From NCBI RefSeq assembly GCF_030272615.1, contig NC_081415.1, positions 367,264,167 to 367,328,166 of the forward strand: a stretch of 64,000 nucleotides of DNA, given 5' to 3'. The translations under genes were made by a program, and so were the position numbers. Below the pieces are notes generated by a model that did not search any database, was not told the DNA's origin, and saw nothing but the letters and a program-made list of their open reading frames with translations. The stretch comes from Cryptomeria japonica (lineage: Eukaryota; Streptophyta; Pinopsida; Cupressales; Cupressaceae). Shown one piece after another: positions 35,301-46,344 of the stretch; the first letter of the stretch is position 1, and each line of letters starts with the position of its first letter.

Positions 35301-35569
35301 GAAGAGACAAAATTTTGAGAGGCTTGGTGAGTCCTTGGTTGGATTCACTCAGTGTACATAAGAAAGAATGTATGGATATGGTGGGAAAGCCCACACCAGT
35401 AGAGGTAAATGAGAAAGAGTCATTTGCACATATACTAAGTGGACTTGTATCCATTTCTATCACTTTCAAAACTGGCTAGGATACTTATCTTGAGCTATTG
35501 GAGAAGGCTTATCCAAAAATTTTGAAATTTTGTCAACCTCTGGTAAGATATTTTTGGGATATTCATTGA
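32360..35569 (+). pseudogene. Element C ORF2, large protein of unknown function
   Basis: A single frame from ATG 32360 to TGA 35567-35569 (1,069 codons before the stop). It is interrupted by nonsense codons only, for example 32738, 33386, 33596, 33806, 33968, 34469 and 35477, mostly TAG. Collinear with element A ORF2: HIEDLG (residue 70), MIIGYK..RLNSV (190), GDT-like FMNDTPGFGKTQWVFD, RVRVPKHIVEKY, MGYEV..ILDAYA (350), a basic linker, a helical middle and a C-terminal coiled coil (KKKIDEKLKLVDNYLKQ). It lacks A's Glu/Lys tract. No known domain, catalytic motif or membrane segment was recognised. The true end could be TAG 35477. Confidence 0.8.
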
Positions 35570-35825
35570 ACAGTTTTTCTTTATCTTTGACATTCTTTTC
35601 AAAAAATTTGATGGCATTGATGTCAAAGTGGGAGTGATATAGATGTGAAAAAGAATAGAAGGAGTTGTATACATTAGGGGTAGTTATAGATATAGAGATA
35701 TGGGAGTATGGAGTATTCTGCATTAATGAATATTCAGCACAGGGGGAGCAGGCAGGATGAAACCAATAGATGAAACTTTAACCATTTTTCAAATGAGTGT
35801 TGCCATCAATGCCAAAGGGGGAGAT
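35570..35825 (+). other. Element C 3' non-coding region with polypurine tracts
   Basis: AAAGTGGGAGTG (35625-35636), AGGGGGAG (35741-35748), and the LTR-adjacent priming tract AAAGGGGGAGAT (35814-35825). The last is preceded by TTGCCATCAATGCC. Confidence 0.75.
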
Positions 35826-36749
35826 TGTTGACAATTAACACTCAATTGGTTGGTTTCACTATATTATCATTGATAGAAACATGGTATTGTGTTCTGGCTT
35901 CATGCTTTGGTTCACTTGTGTACCAATAGGAACTTCATAGACACTATACCGGCACCAGAAAGACAAAAGGATTTCTTTGGTTACCGGCAATGCAGGCTGA
36001 CATGGTTTAGAAAAGGTTATCAGTATTGAAGTCTGACATCTCTTGGATCTGACATCAGCAATTGGCTTTAATATTTATACATTTATGTTATCTGGTTGAC
36101 ATGTTATTTGATATTGTATATATATTTGTGAGCCGACATAAGGCATGATAATTTGTATAGGGTATATAGGTCAGTTTGATAGATCATTGTGATATAAACA
36201 TGAATCATCATGTGAATACATAATTTGAAGGAGATGCGAATATGTCAAAGATATCATGTATGTCAGGATATTTATGTAAGGGTTATTCTGGTAAAGGGTT
36301 TAGGGTTACAGATCGGAACAAACAAAGCTTAAACCAGAATTGTATTCTGGCATAGAAGATGTTATCTTAGCAATTCACAGTTCTCCAGATTGTAGCCTAG
36401 ATTTATATGTAGTCAGTGATGCTCCTTTTCTGATTGAGCAGTGTGCTCTAGGTTGTAAACCTTCATGCAAGTGCAGGCCCCTCATATTTTGTAATATCTC
36501 TTCATATGGCCAGTGGATTGATATTGTGGGTCAGAAATCCCACTGTGGTTTTTCCTCTTTGAGGTTTTCCACATGTAATTCTATGTGTTATGATTCTCAT
36601 TTATGTGATTGGCTTATTGGTTGCTTTACTTCTTTCAATTTTGTATGTATCGGTATACCAATTGGTGTATGCATATTTTAATAAGGCTAAAATTGATCAT
36701 TCTGGTATAACACTGATTCACCCCCCTCTCATGTTATTGGATTCCACCA
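35826..36749 (+). repeat. Element C 3' LTR
   Basis: TGTTGACAATTAACAC to GATTCCACCA, collinear with 29883-30809. Differences are scattered substitutions, so the copy is not recent. Confidence 0.92.
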
Positions 36750-36754
36750 AAACC

Positions 36755-37640
36755 TAGTCAATGGATTTGGTATGCTTAATTTCATCACTGAGCATTTTAC
36801 AAACACAACAGGCAAAATAGAGTTCCTTCCTTTTCATATGCAATATTAATTATCTTGTCCGCAGTGACCCTTTTTTGTTTATATCCTTGGACAGATTACA
36901 CATGCATCCATATTGCACATTAAAGAAATTCCCTCAAAAAAGACAAAGACGTGACTCCAAACTCCATGTACCATACAAATAAGTGGAGTTGAGGTATGTG
37001 TGGTGATTTCTCCTTGATGTGAAGGCACTTATCATAGACACCTAGCTGATTAGATGTTTCCAGATCATCGGAATCATTCCTACAAGCATAAAAAAAAGAA
37101 AAGTATTATGCCCCCAATCCTTGCTCCTCTTAGTCAAGATAGACTTCCTTGAGTTACTCAGAGGGAATAATAATTGAAAACCAATTTAAAAGACAACACA
37201 CAAAGAAAATTTTAATCATATCTCAAACAATTTAGTGATTGTTTTTAGTAGTCTTGTTTTGCTTGTTTACTCAGTGATAAAACTCTTCAGTAGTTTGGAG
37301 ACAAGTAACTGACTCAGAGTGGATGACCTGGTACTACCAACAGAAAGATGACTTGGTTGATACCGCTTAGGATATGTAGATTGATCAGTTGATTTCCCTA
37401 AGACTAGGACATTGGTTAGTTTCAAGACATGAGGGTTCCAAAAGAACCAGGATGTCACAAAAAGCGACTAAAAGATATTAACAAGTGAAAGAAAAGATGC
37501 AAGAAAGAGGAAATGAAAATGGGAAATGCCAAATTTGCATTGATAGATGGAATGCTTGAGTACAAGTTTACCAATTTTTATTTTTTTTTCCAGGACTTTT
37601 TAGCTATACAGGTTGTTGGAGCAGAGAATAGTAAGTGAAG
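36755..37640 (-). other. Gypsy 3' region between integrase and element C
   Basis: No convincing frame. A short minus-strand open stretch at 37458-37267 has no recognised motif. Confidence 0.5.
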
Positions 37641-38414
37641 AATTTATTCAAGTGGATGGTGTTGATCAGTTCATGAAGTTGTTCTCCTTCTGATGTTGAT
37701 AGTTGATAGTCACCACAACCAAAGATTGCAGTAACGATGTAGGGACCCAACCAGTTGGGTTTAAACTTCCCTTTGTTGTCTCAGAACTGTTAATTTTTAG
37801 GATTTTCTCTCAAAACAAGGTCACCAACCTGAAATTATTTTTTTCAAACTTTCTTGTTATAACCTCTAGACATTCTCTTTTGGTAGGCTCTCAAATGATC
37901 AAATGCCACTTGTCGACGTTCATTTAGCAACTCAAGTTCTTCCAATCTAGATATTTTGTAGTCTTCATCAATAACAAGACCTTGCAAAGAAACTCTCAAA
38001 GAAGGTATTTCTACCTCAATGGGCAAGACTTCTTCAGACCCATACACCAAAGAAAAAGGTGTAGCCCTAGTAGGTGTTCTGATACTTGTTCTATAAGCCC
38101 ATAGTGCAGGATTGAGCTACATATGCCAATCCTTTCCATATTTGTTTACTGTTCTATGCAAGATAGTCAACAAATTTTTGTTAGATGCTTTAGCTTGTCC
38201 ATTACCTTGAGGGTAGTATATGGATGACCAGTGTTGTTTGATTTTGAATTTTTCACAGAGATCATCTAGATCTTTTTTTTTGAATTGCCCTCCATTGTCA
38301 GTCACAATTGAAGAAGGCATCCTATACCTACAAATGATATAGCTAAGGATGAACAAAGCTACTTGTTTACTAGTTGCTTTTATTAGCAAAACTGCTTCAA
38401 CCCACTTAGTGAAG
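37641..38414 (-). pseudogene. pol: Gypsy integrase core and C-terminus
   Basis: Starts after the solo LTR with FTKWVEAVLL. It holds the second catalytic aspartate in SSIVTDNGGQF (about 38315) and the third region YYPQGNGQAKASNK (about 38215), where the glutamate of the usual GQAEA is changed (GQAKA). The C-terminal part (MVYGSEEVLPIEVEIPS, NERRQVAFDHLRAYQKRM) ends near 37700. One break separates the two halves near 38110. Confidence 0.85.
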
Positions 38415-38419
38415 TACTT

Positions 38420-41400
38420 TGATAGCCCTAAAAATTGATTGCATGAAATTTTCAAATTTAAGCCCAAAACATTGATTTTTAGGTTTTTACTTATATCCTC
38501 TGAGAATGTTTCAAGGTCTAGGGTTTAGGATTTATCAAAACTTCTTACTTTTTTGTGAAGAAAACCCTAGAAGTGATATATTTTGATGTTACTTTTTCCC
38601 ACTTAAAACCAAGGGTACTCTTTCCATGAGCGGGGCCATCTTATTCCCTAAGTAAAATGTTGGTCAACTGGTTTGTGAAATAAAATTTCCTAAGTCAAGC
38701 GCATAACTTCCCTATTATTGGTCCCCTTCTAAATATTTATGCACGCACTTATATTTCCTAAGTTTGAAAAGTACTAAATACCCCGACCATCTATTAAATA
38801 AAAGATAGATTAAACGGCTAGCACTTCGCTGCAATCAGAGATGAGAGGATTTTAATGACTATAAAATCATGAGATTGTGCTGCATGTTATTAGCGGAAAC
38901 CGACAGGGTTAGCAGCATAACTGGTTAAAAGCTTTGTAATACTGGTTCATAGGTGGTAAAGGTCGGTTTACTGACAGTCCCATAAATTTGCACGTGCTCA
39001 GAATGAATGAGGATGTTTTATCTTGAGGTAAAAGGTGCTTGACTTTTAAGTCCTGCAGGATTTGATAGGCAGTATGCAAAGAGGTAAAGATTAAACAGAT
39101 CGGACAACCCTCCTATTCCCACGATGCAAGTTACAAGGAGATTACAGATCACAACATCATGAGATGATGCCATGTGTCCCAAACTGATCAGGAAGGATTA
39201 CAGGGAAGTTATTGATGGAGCTTGGTTGAAGAATGATATGGCGCTATCCTCTCAGGATTTTGCGGGTCCACAGATACAGTTGGAAAGTCAAACTTCTAAG
39301 TTGGCAGGAAATGATCATTAGATTTGCCAAGTTGGATGAGATTCATGGTTGAGTTTGAAATGAGAAGTTTGGAGGGATTTTAGAGGCACCGGTCATAGCT
39401 CACGGGAAAAGGAAGAATTAATAGGATTTAGACTTGTCAATTCAGGATTGATTTGATATTCAAAGATGATAGCTCAAAGATGTGAAAGGATTTGGATAAG
39501 CTTCAAGTTCAGGTGTGATGAATCATGAGTTCTCAGATGAATTCAGATATTTTCTTGTTGATAGAAATCCTGAAGAAGGAGATTGTACATTGAAAGGAGG
39601 AATAAGATCAAAATAAAATCATTCACGTAAGGTGAACGCATGCCAATGGCAATAGAGTGATGGCCTAGGAAATGGTGGTGACCTGAGTTATAGGCATAAT
39701 TGCTAGAATCCGTAGCTAACAAGCTGAGAAGAAGATATCAAAGTGATGATTCCTCACATGGATTAGCACCACCACATTGAAAGGAATTTATGGTTATAAA
39801 TTCATGAGGCAGATGATAAAATGGGTAGAAACAAATACAATTTTATTCATATTTCAGAGAGCAGTTTTTCATCAGTAAGAGGATGGTGTTCGAACAAAAT
39901 TATGAATGGAGTCATTGCATATTTTGTGACACTGGATGGATGATATTTCTCTGGTTTGATGTTGTTTATTGCCAGAGGGGGTGTGAAATCCTTTTCTTTT
40001 CAAGAAAAGTCACCTCAGGTCTATTCCTTGCTCTTACTTTGCATTTTGTTGGCAAAGTGTTCCAAGAGGGAGGTCATGGGGAACTAAAAGAAGGATTTGT
40101 TCAAGTAAGGATCGGTAGCCAGTCATCTTTGCAGCATCAGGGAAAGTCTTGTTTCATGTCAAGATCTATTTTCCTTTTTAGGAAGAGAAATGCTATGGAA
40201 CATATTGAGCATCTCAAGGTCCATCCAAGAGTGTCTGGGTGATATCGGTACGACTCAAGTATTTTTGTTTCTACCAATAATCAGTTGGAAATTTTGGTTC
40301 CACCTCATCATAGGCACCAGCATGCGGATAAGGAATATTTTGAAACAAAATTGTACACAGTCTTTAGGGCTAATTATCAAAGAATGAATCTGTTGTTGAC
40401 AAGTGCCTTATGGCCTAAAGCTTGTCGCTCCCTTGTTTTCTATAAAAGGGAATTCAAGGCCATTAGTTAGGGTCTAAATTTTATGAGAAAGATCTTTGTA
40501 AAATTGATCTTTTCTATAGGGTTAGGTCCAAAATAGTTCTAGAGAGTCATAGGAACTAACATGGATTGTAATGTTATTTTGCAGAGCAAACAAGTAATAG
40601 AATAGTTGCAGGTTCCCCTTTTTCAAGTGGATCATTTTTTATTTGAATTTGTTGGCTATCATTTGATAAAAGATAGCTTATGATGTTAATGCAAATATAT
40701 TTTTCCCAATCTTTACTGTCCTATGTGTGATTTTATCTTCTTTTAAGCAAATGGGATCAAGGGTTTCATTTATTTATTGCATTGTTATGATGTATGTAAT
40801 CTTCTATTCAATGTTTTAGTCCAAGGGGTTAATTAAAATACTTGAATAAGATTACATAGGAGATAAGGCTCGCCATAGGATTTGATAAGTAGTTTAGATG
40901 AAGGATTATAAGAAAGAGCAATATTGTAAGGCAGTATTGTTTCAGGCTAGAGCAACTATTAGATGAAATTTTATCAAATTTTCAGTAACACTTTTTATAG
41001 ATTGTAACCCAAATGAATAAGGCACTAGTATTCGCTAGTAAATCTCATTAGGCTATTAGTTTTCAGTTTTATCTTCTTTATGATCTGTCAGAGCAAATCT
41101 TATAAACAATTAGAAGAATCATTTGCTAAGATTTATGTATTTTCTAAAAATAGTCTCACCATCTCTCATCCTTCAGTTTAAGGTTGAGGATCACTGAAGG
41201 ATTTGCCATCCTTGAGCATTCTCTCTTTTTGTTGATTCTTATTATGAGATAATTTTCTTTGTTTTCAGTAAGTTCCTGAGTATCCTTGCAGAGAGCAGGA
41301 ACATTTTACTAAAGGGATCACCCTCCCTGGTTCTACAGAGCCTAAAATGCAAGAGGACTTTTTTTCCTTGTTATTATTGGTCCAAGCCTGACTGATATTG

Positions 41401-41497
41401 ATAGTTGGAGGTATCTCTCCATATATATTTAGAGGAAATTAGATTGGTCTCTTCCCTGTAAGTAGTGTAAACCCATCATCCATTTTGCAAACCAACA
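38420..41497 (+). mobile_element. Large solo LTR inside the gypsy integrase
   Basis: 3,078 bases beginning TGATAGCCCTAAAAATTG and ending AAACCAACA, between TACTT (38415-38419) and TACTC (41498-41502). It interrupts the integrase exactly between the HKFIITTTEY and FTKWVEA motifs. No coding region of any element was recognised inside, and no internal repeat pair, so a solo LTR is the best reading. TATAAAAGGG at 40441-40450 is a good TATA box two thirds along, which suits an LTR promoter read on the plus strand. A short element without LTRs is the alternative. Confidence 0.65.
40441..40450 (+). promoter_or_regulatory. TATA box candidate in the 3.1-kb solo LTR
   Basis: TATAAAAGGG in a locally less AT-rich stretch. 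Position and strand fit the promoter of a long LTR. Confidence 0.4.
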
Positions 41498-41502
41498 TAC
41501 TC

Positions 41503-42174
41503 AGTGGTAGTTATGATAAACTTGTGTCTGTTAGATGATGCAGGATAGATTTGGCCAATCAGATCAAACGCCCATTGTTGAAAAGGCCAATGTGTGATGA
41601 AAAGTATGAGATCCCTTGTTGGAACATGTATGGCGCTCCCATGTAGCTGACACTTCTCACAAGTTTAAGAAAATTTTATAGCATCTTTTTCCATATCTGA
41701 CCAGCAGTAGCCAACCCTTAGCATTTTTCGAGCTAAAGTAACACCGTTTGAATGAGATCCACAAATACCTTCATGGACTTCAAATAATGCATGTTGGGAA
41801 TCTTCAATTTCTAGACACCTAAGCAAATTACTATCCAAACCTCGCCTATACAAATCGTTAGGGATGATGACATACCATGAAGAATTTTGAATAAGGTTTC
41901 TTTTCTCATTACGAGTAAGATTAGTAGGGATAATTTGGTCACGCAAGTAAGAGTAAATGTGGCTATAGCAAGATGAATCATGTCCAATAATAGAAAATAC
42001 TATCTGGAACTTAGGAGAATCATAAGAAAGATAATTAAAATCTTCCACCAGGAATTCATAGTGGAACTCAGATTCTTGTAGTTGTGGTATAGACGCCAAG
42101 GTAGCCATAGCATCTGCTACTCTGTTTGCTGATATGGGAATATGATGAAATGATACAAAGGTAAAGTATATCAT
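41503..42174 (-). pseudogene. pol: Gypsy integrase zinc-binding domain and core start
   Basis: HEGICGSHSNGVTLARKMLR supplies the first half of the HHCC zinc site; after a stop, CEKCQLHG supplies the cysteines (about 41660). WAFDLIGQIYP carries the first catalytic aspartate. The stretch before it (NRVADAMATLASIPQ) is the tether typical of Tat polyproteins. It is cut at 41502 by the solo LTR. Confidence 0.87.
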
Positions 42175-42212
42175 TGAGTCTGATATATGTCATTGATTTG
42201 GTTGATAATCAA

Positions 42213-43808
42213 CTAAGAGTAGCCATAGATGTGTAGCTCAACAACCTTCCATTCAATAGCCAGCTTGATTCTGTTTACCAAAGCTTCATATTCTGCAATA
42301 TTGTTTGTGCAAGGAAAGAGGATCTTGTAAGCCTTTGGGATTGAATATCTTTGAGTGATAAAAAATATTCTATCACTAGAACCATGTTGAGTGAAATACC
42401 CATCAAAGAACATTTTCCAGGGTCGCTGAGTAAGGTGCATGATGGATTCATCTGGAAATTCTATGTGCAAAGGTTGATTATCTTCAAGCGGAGTATCAGC
42501 AAGTTGATTTGCAATGACCTATCCTTTGATAGCTTTGCGTTCTACATATTTAATATCAAATTTTGTAAGAACCATGACCCATTTAGCCAATCTCCATGTA
42601 AGTGTTGCTTTGCTAAGAAGGTATTTAAGCAGATCAATCTTAGCCACCAGTTTGATAGAATGTGCTAGAATGTAGTGTCTTAATTTCTGTGATGCAAAGA
42701 CTAATGCCAAACAAGATTTTTATATGATAGTATAGTTCATCTCATAGGACACCAAGGTTCTGATGATATAATATATAGCTCTTTCCTTTTTATTCTCATC
42801 ACGTTGTGCCAAAAGTACCCCCACTGATGTATCTGTAGCTGATAGGTAGAGAATCAATGGTTTGCCTTGAATTGGTGGCATCAGTATAGATGGGTTAGAA
42901 AGTTATTCCTTGATTTGATTTAGATGTTGTTCACAATCTTCATCCCAATTGTATTTGACTCCATTTCATAATGCCTTTGTGAATGATTGAGCCTTATCTG
43001 CTAGCTGAGAAATAAAGTGTCATATTGATTGGAGGCGCCTTGTAAACTTCTCATTTGATTGATATTCTTTGGGGGTGACATTTCCATGATAGCCTTAACT
43101 TTTTTCTAGATCCACTTCAATTCCTTTTGTTGAAACAATATATCCTAAGAGCTTACTAGATGTAACCCCAAATGCACATTTCTTAGGATTTAATCTGAGT
43201 TTGAATTTTTCCATCTTGTCTAATATTGGACTTAGTTCTGATAGGCATGTTGATCTTTTCATAGATTTAACTAGAGTATCATCAGCATAATCCTCCATGT
43301 TTTTGTGCATCATGTCATGAAAAATTGTTGTTACAGCTCTTTGATAAGTAGCACCTGTGTTGTTTAAGCCGAAGGGCATTACATTCCAGCAGAAGGTTCC
43401 CCATGCATAGGTGAATGTTGTTTTCTCTTGATCCTCAGGTACAATTTTGATCTAATTGTACCCAAAAAAACCATCCATTAAAGAGTACATTTCATAGCCA
43501 GTACTCATGTACACAATCATGTCTATGTTGGGTAGTGGAAAATCATCTTTCGGACATGCTTTGTTTAAATCTCTAAAATCAGTGCAAACATGTATTGATT
43601 TGTCAGGTTTAGAAACATTAACAATATTAGATGTCCATTCGGCATAATCAATTGCTCTGATGAATCTAGCTTTTAGTAATTTTTGTAGCTTATCCTTAAC
43701 AAGTAGTGCAACATGAGGATGTATGTTTCGGAGTTTTTGCTTAACAAGTTTGACTCTGGGAGTGATAGAAAGATGATGCATTATAAGGTCAGGGTCCAGA
43801 CCCGACAT
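42213..43808 (-). pseudogene. pol: Gypsy reverse transcriptase, RNase H and archaeal-type RNase H
   Basis: Reverse transcriptase: VKDKLQKLLKARFIR, CTDFRDLNKACPKDDFPLP, MPFGLNNTGATYQR, and the catalytic site as YADD at 43290-43279 in place of YVDD. FGVTSSKLLGYIVS follows. The usual RNase H (43090-42520) is heavily broken, with LALVFASQKLRHYI and FDIKYVERKAIKG left. A second, archaeal-type RNase H (WKMFFDG, then TNNIAEYEALV) at 42430-42220 is the Tat-lineage hallmark. At least four stops and frame changes are present. Confidence 0.88.
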
Positions 43809-45523
43809 ATCCGCATAAGTCCATGCAAAATTGATCTTATTTTTCGTGAAGAAATCAACAAATTCTTTTATTTCTTCGGTTAATAAGGATTAAGCTACAT
43901 GTATGGTGTGCTGAGCTTCTTCTGTTCTAATGTTTACTTGTTGTATAGTTTCAATTAGCACTAATGATCACTCTTGAAAGTGATCAGAAAAAATCTCAAG
44001 TATCTCACCTTCAGGAACCTCAGAGAGGTTTTCACTGTTAGGTACGTCCTTTATTTTTACTATTTTTTATTCTGACACCACCATAGTGTGGTTTTTGCCA
44101 TCAAAACTCTATTTTTTGTTTTTTGTTTTTTGCGACTAAGATACTTGACATTTGTTGATGTCATGTTCTCACTTTTTTCATTGGTGGAAGAGTCTATTGG
44201 TTCAAGTGCATTAAGATAACAAGCAAATGCATAGTCATTGGCAAAGGTAGGTATATTCAAAGGTTGATCTTGGAGAGTGCAGTCAATAAGCTCAAGATGT
44301 ACTAGGGATAAGGATTTAACAGGTTCAAGGGAATTAATGGTATTGTCATCACAACCTCGGACCGACAAGACGAGTTCCAGAAGACTACCTTGCATAAGTG
44401 TCTCGAGACCAAGAAGAGTTAAAACATGATTATCAAAGTGTACATTAATATTTAGGGGACCTAACCCAACAAACTTACCACTAGCATCATTTTCTACTTC
44501 AGACTGGACTACATATCGTGGTTTGATAGTAACAAGTTCAACAGATAGAGTTTCGACATTCATGATGAAGTAGTCATAGTTTGGTGTCAAGTAGGTAATG
44601 TCATAAATAGAGCTTATGTCAGAGTGATCAAAGTCAGAAGATGAAGCCTTTGACTCTTCTTCAAGTGGTTTAGCGAAAGTATGTATAGTATCAATATCTA
44701 CATCTTTGATGTTGCAAGTTCCTTCATGATTTGGTTCGATGATCACTTGTACTTGACATACCTGTTGACACAACCTTGATGACTTTGTTAGTCTCAATCA
44801 TCTTTTCCATTCAGCTTCCTCTGGACTAATGACTAGCCCTGCTGCTATAGCCTCCAATTCTTTAATTGTATTCCCATACCTGATTTTCTCTATCTCATTA
44901 GAGGGATATATAGTAGGTGAAGAATTTTCTTGTACTCTTTCTTCTTTCATCGTTTGTTCATAGTATTCTTGTCTTTTTAGTCTGATTCCACTATTTCCTT
45001 TTGTAGTTTTAAGCATGCTATCTCTTGTGTTTCATCTATTATATCACTAGATTCTTCAAGAGTTTCTCCAGTAGATGCATCTAACAAAGGCTCTAGGCCC
45101 CATTTATACTCATTCGCTTCATTTTCTAAATCATCTACTTGCATTCTACCCATGTATGCGACTAGAATGTTCAGTGGTGCAAACAACTCTTTAATTCCTT
45201 TCATTTCTTCTCTCATGTCTTCTGGGACTTCTACTCTTTGTAGTGTTATTGCTGATACAATTGGAACTTGATTACAAGATGCTTCTTCTCTCTTGATTTC
45301 TAGTTCTTCTTGTTCTTTTTCATACCCTTCTTGAGTTTTTTGAGTATTTATTTCCCATGATGTTGAAGGGAGTATCTTTTTCCTCCACTTAGACTAATGA
45401 TGAGAAGTATGTTTTTAATTTGATGACTCCTCTAAATGGTATCCAAGTCCAGCTTTATCATTTGTAGACTTAGTTTGTAGCTGAATAGGTTCAACAATAC
45501 CTTCTTGATGCTTTCCTAGAGGA
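43809..45523 (-). pseudogene. Gypsy spacer ORF between protease and reverse transcriptase
   Basis: Open stretches at 45216-44977, 45016-44798 and 44797-44060 (245 codons) are probably one decayed frame. It is acidic and Ser/Glu-rich, ends with a basic YLSRKKQKTKNR segment, and has no recognised domain. Its place suits the long polyprotein spacer found in Tat-like elements. The 44060-43809 part has only short frames. Confidence 0.55.
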
Positions 45524-46344
45524 CTAGTACCTGAATATCCCCATGCATTGAATCATCCTATAGCTTGGACCATATTGTTCAGGGGAAATCTCATGATGTT
45601 TTACTTCTTTGTTTTCACTATCTTCTCTGAAAAGACATTTGAGAACAGCCTCCTCCCATGATTCATCTACAAGGGAAGCAGAGGACTCTACAAAAATACC
45701 ATCATAAATGACATTTGGAGTTGAAGTTTGTGGCTTCATGGCCTCAAATGGTTTTCCAGACTGTCTTGGCGATGGAGGAAGAGACATTAGTGAAAGTACA
45801 GGTTCTATCTTGTATCCATCCATGCCAGTATCTATGATTTTCAATTTCTTTTCTAAAGCTTTCATCAAAGTTTCTGAACTTTCAGCTGTAGAGGCTGCTC
45901 TATTATGAGGAACAAAGGTATCAATACATTGTTTGAATTCATTACAGGTGTAACTTGTATCAATGGGAATACTAACTTCAACTCCATTATAAGGAAATTG
46001 CAAGCACTTATGATAAGTAGATGGTACTTCTTGCATTTTGTGAATCCATGGCCTGCCCAACAAGATATTGTATCAATGACATGTTCAAAAAATCCCAACT
46101 ATGTCAGTAGATTGTAGGTTCAAATATTCAACCCAAAGCCTCCATCTATCAAAACATGTTTGACTCGGTGTTTATGGATCATAGCTTTGATGTGCAATGG
46201 TTGGTTTTGTGGGTGATTCAGTGAATTGTCATCTTCTTCAAAGAAGGTGAGGTAATGAGGCAAAGTTAGATGACCCACCATAGATTGAAATCTATCTACA
46301 TCTAAATCTTTGGGGACATTAGTAGTGAGCAAAGATTTGTCCAA
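45524..46344 (-). pseudogene. pol: Gypsy aspartic protease region
   Basis: VKHVLIDGGFGLNI at about 46165 matches the gypsy protease active site (IDGGS), with the residue after DGG changed. [19 protein letters not shown] (46063) is the downstream motif usual in Tat and Athila proteases. A stop at 46120 splits the two. A Ser/Pro-rich stretch leads into the spacer. Confidence 0.85.

Larger units (their letters stand above)
29883..36749 (+). mobile_element. Element C: non-autonomous LTR retrotransposon with unknown ORF2
   Basis: A 6.87-kb plus-strand element with perfect AAACC duplications (29878-29882, 36750-36754), LTRs of 927 and 924 bases, a primer site and polypurine tracts. The internal 5 kb holds ORF1 (coiled coil, GLGF, four knuckle positions) and ORF2 (about 1,070 codons, unknown). 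There is no protease, integrase, reverse transcriptase or RNase H. Its LTRs differ from those of element A, yet both ORFs are related to A's. It sits in the gypsy 3' region. Confidence 0.9.
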
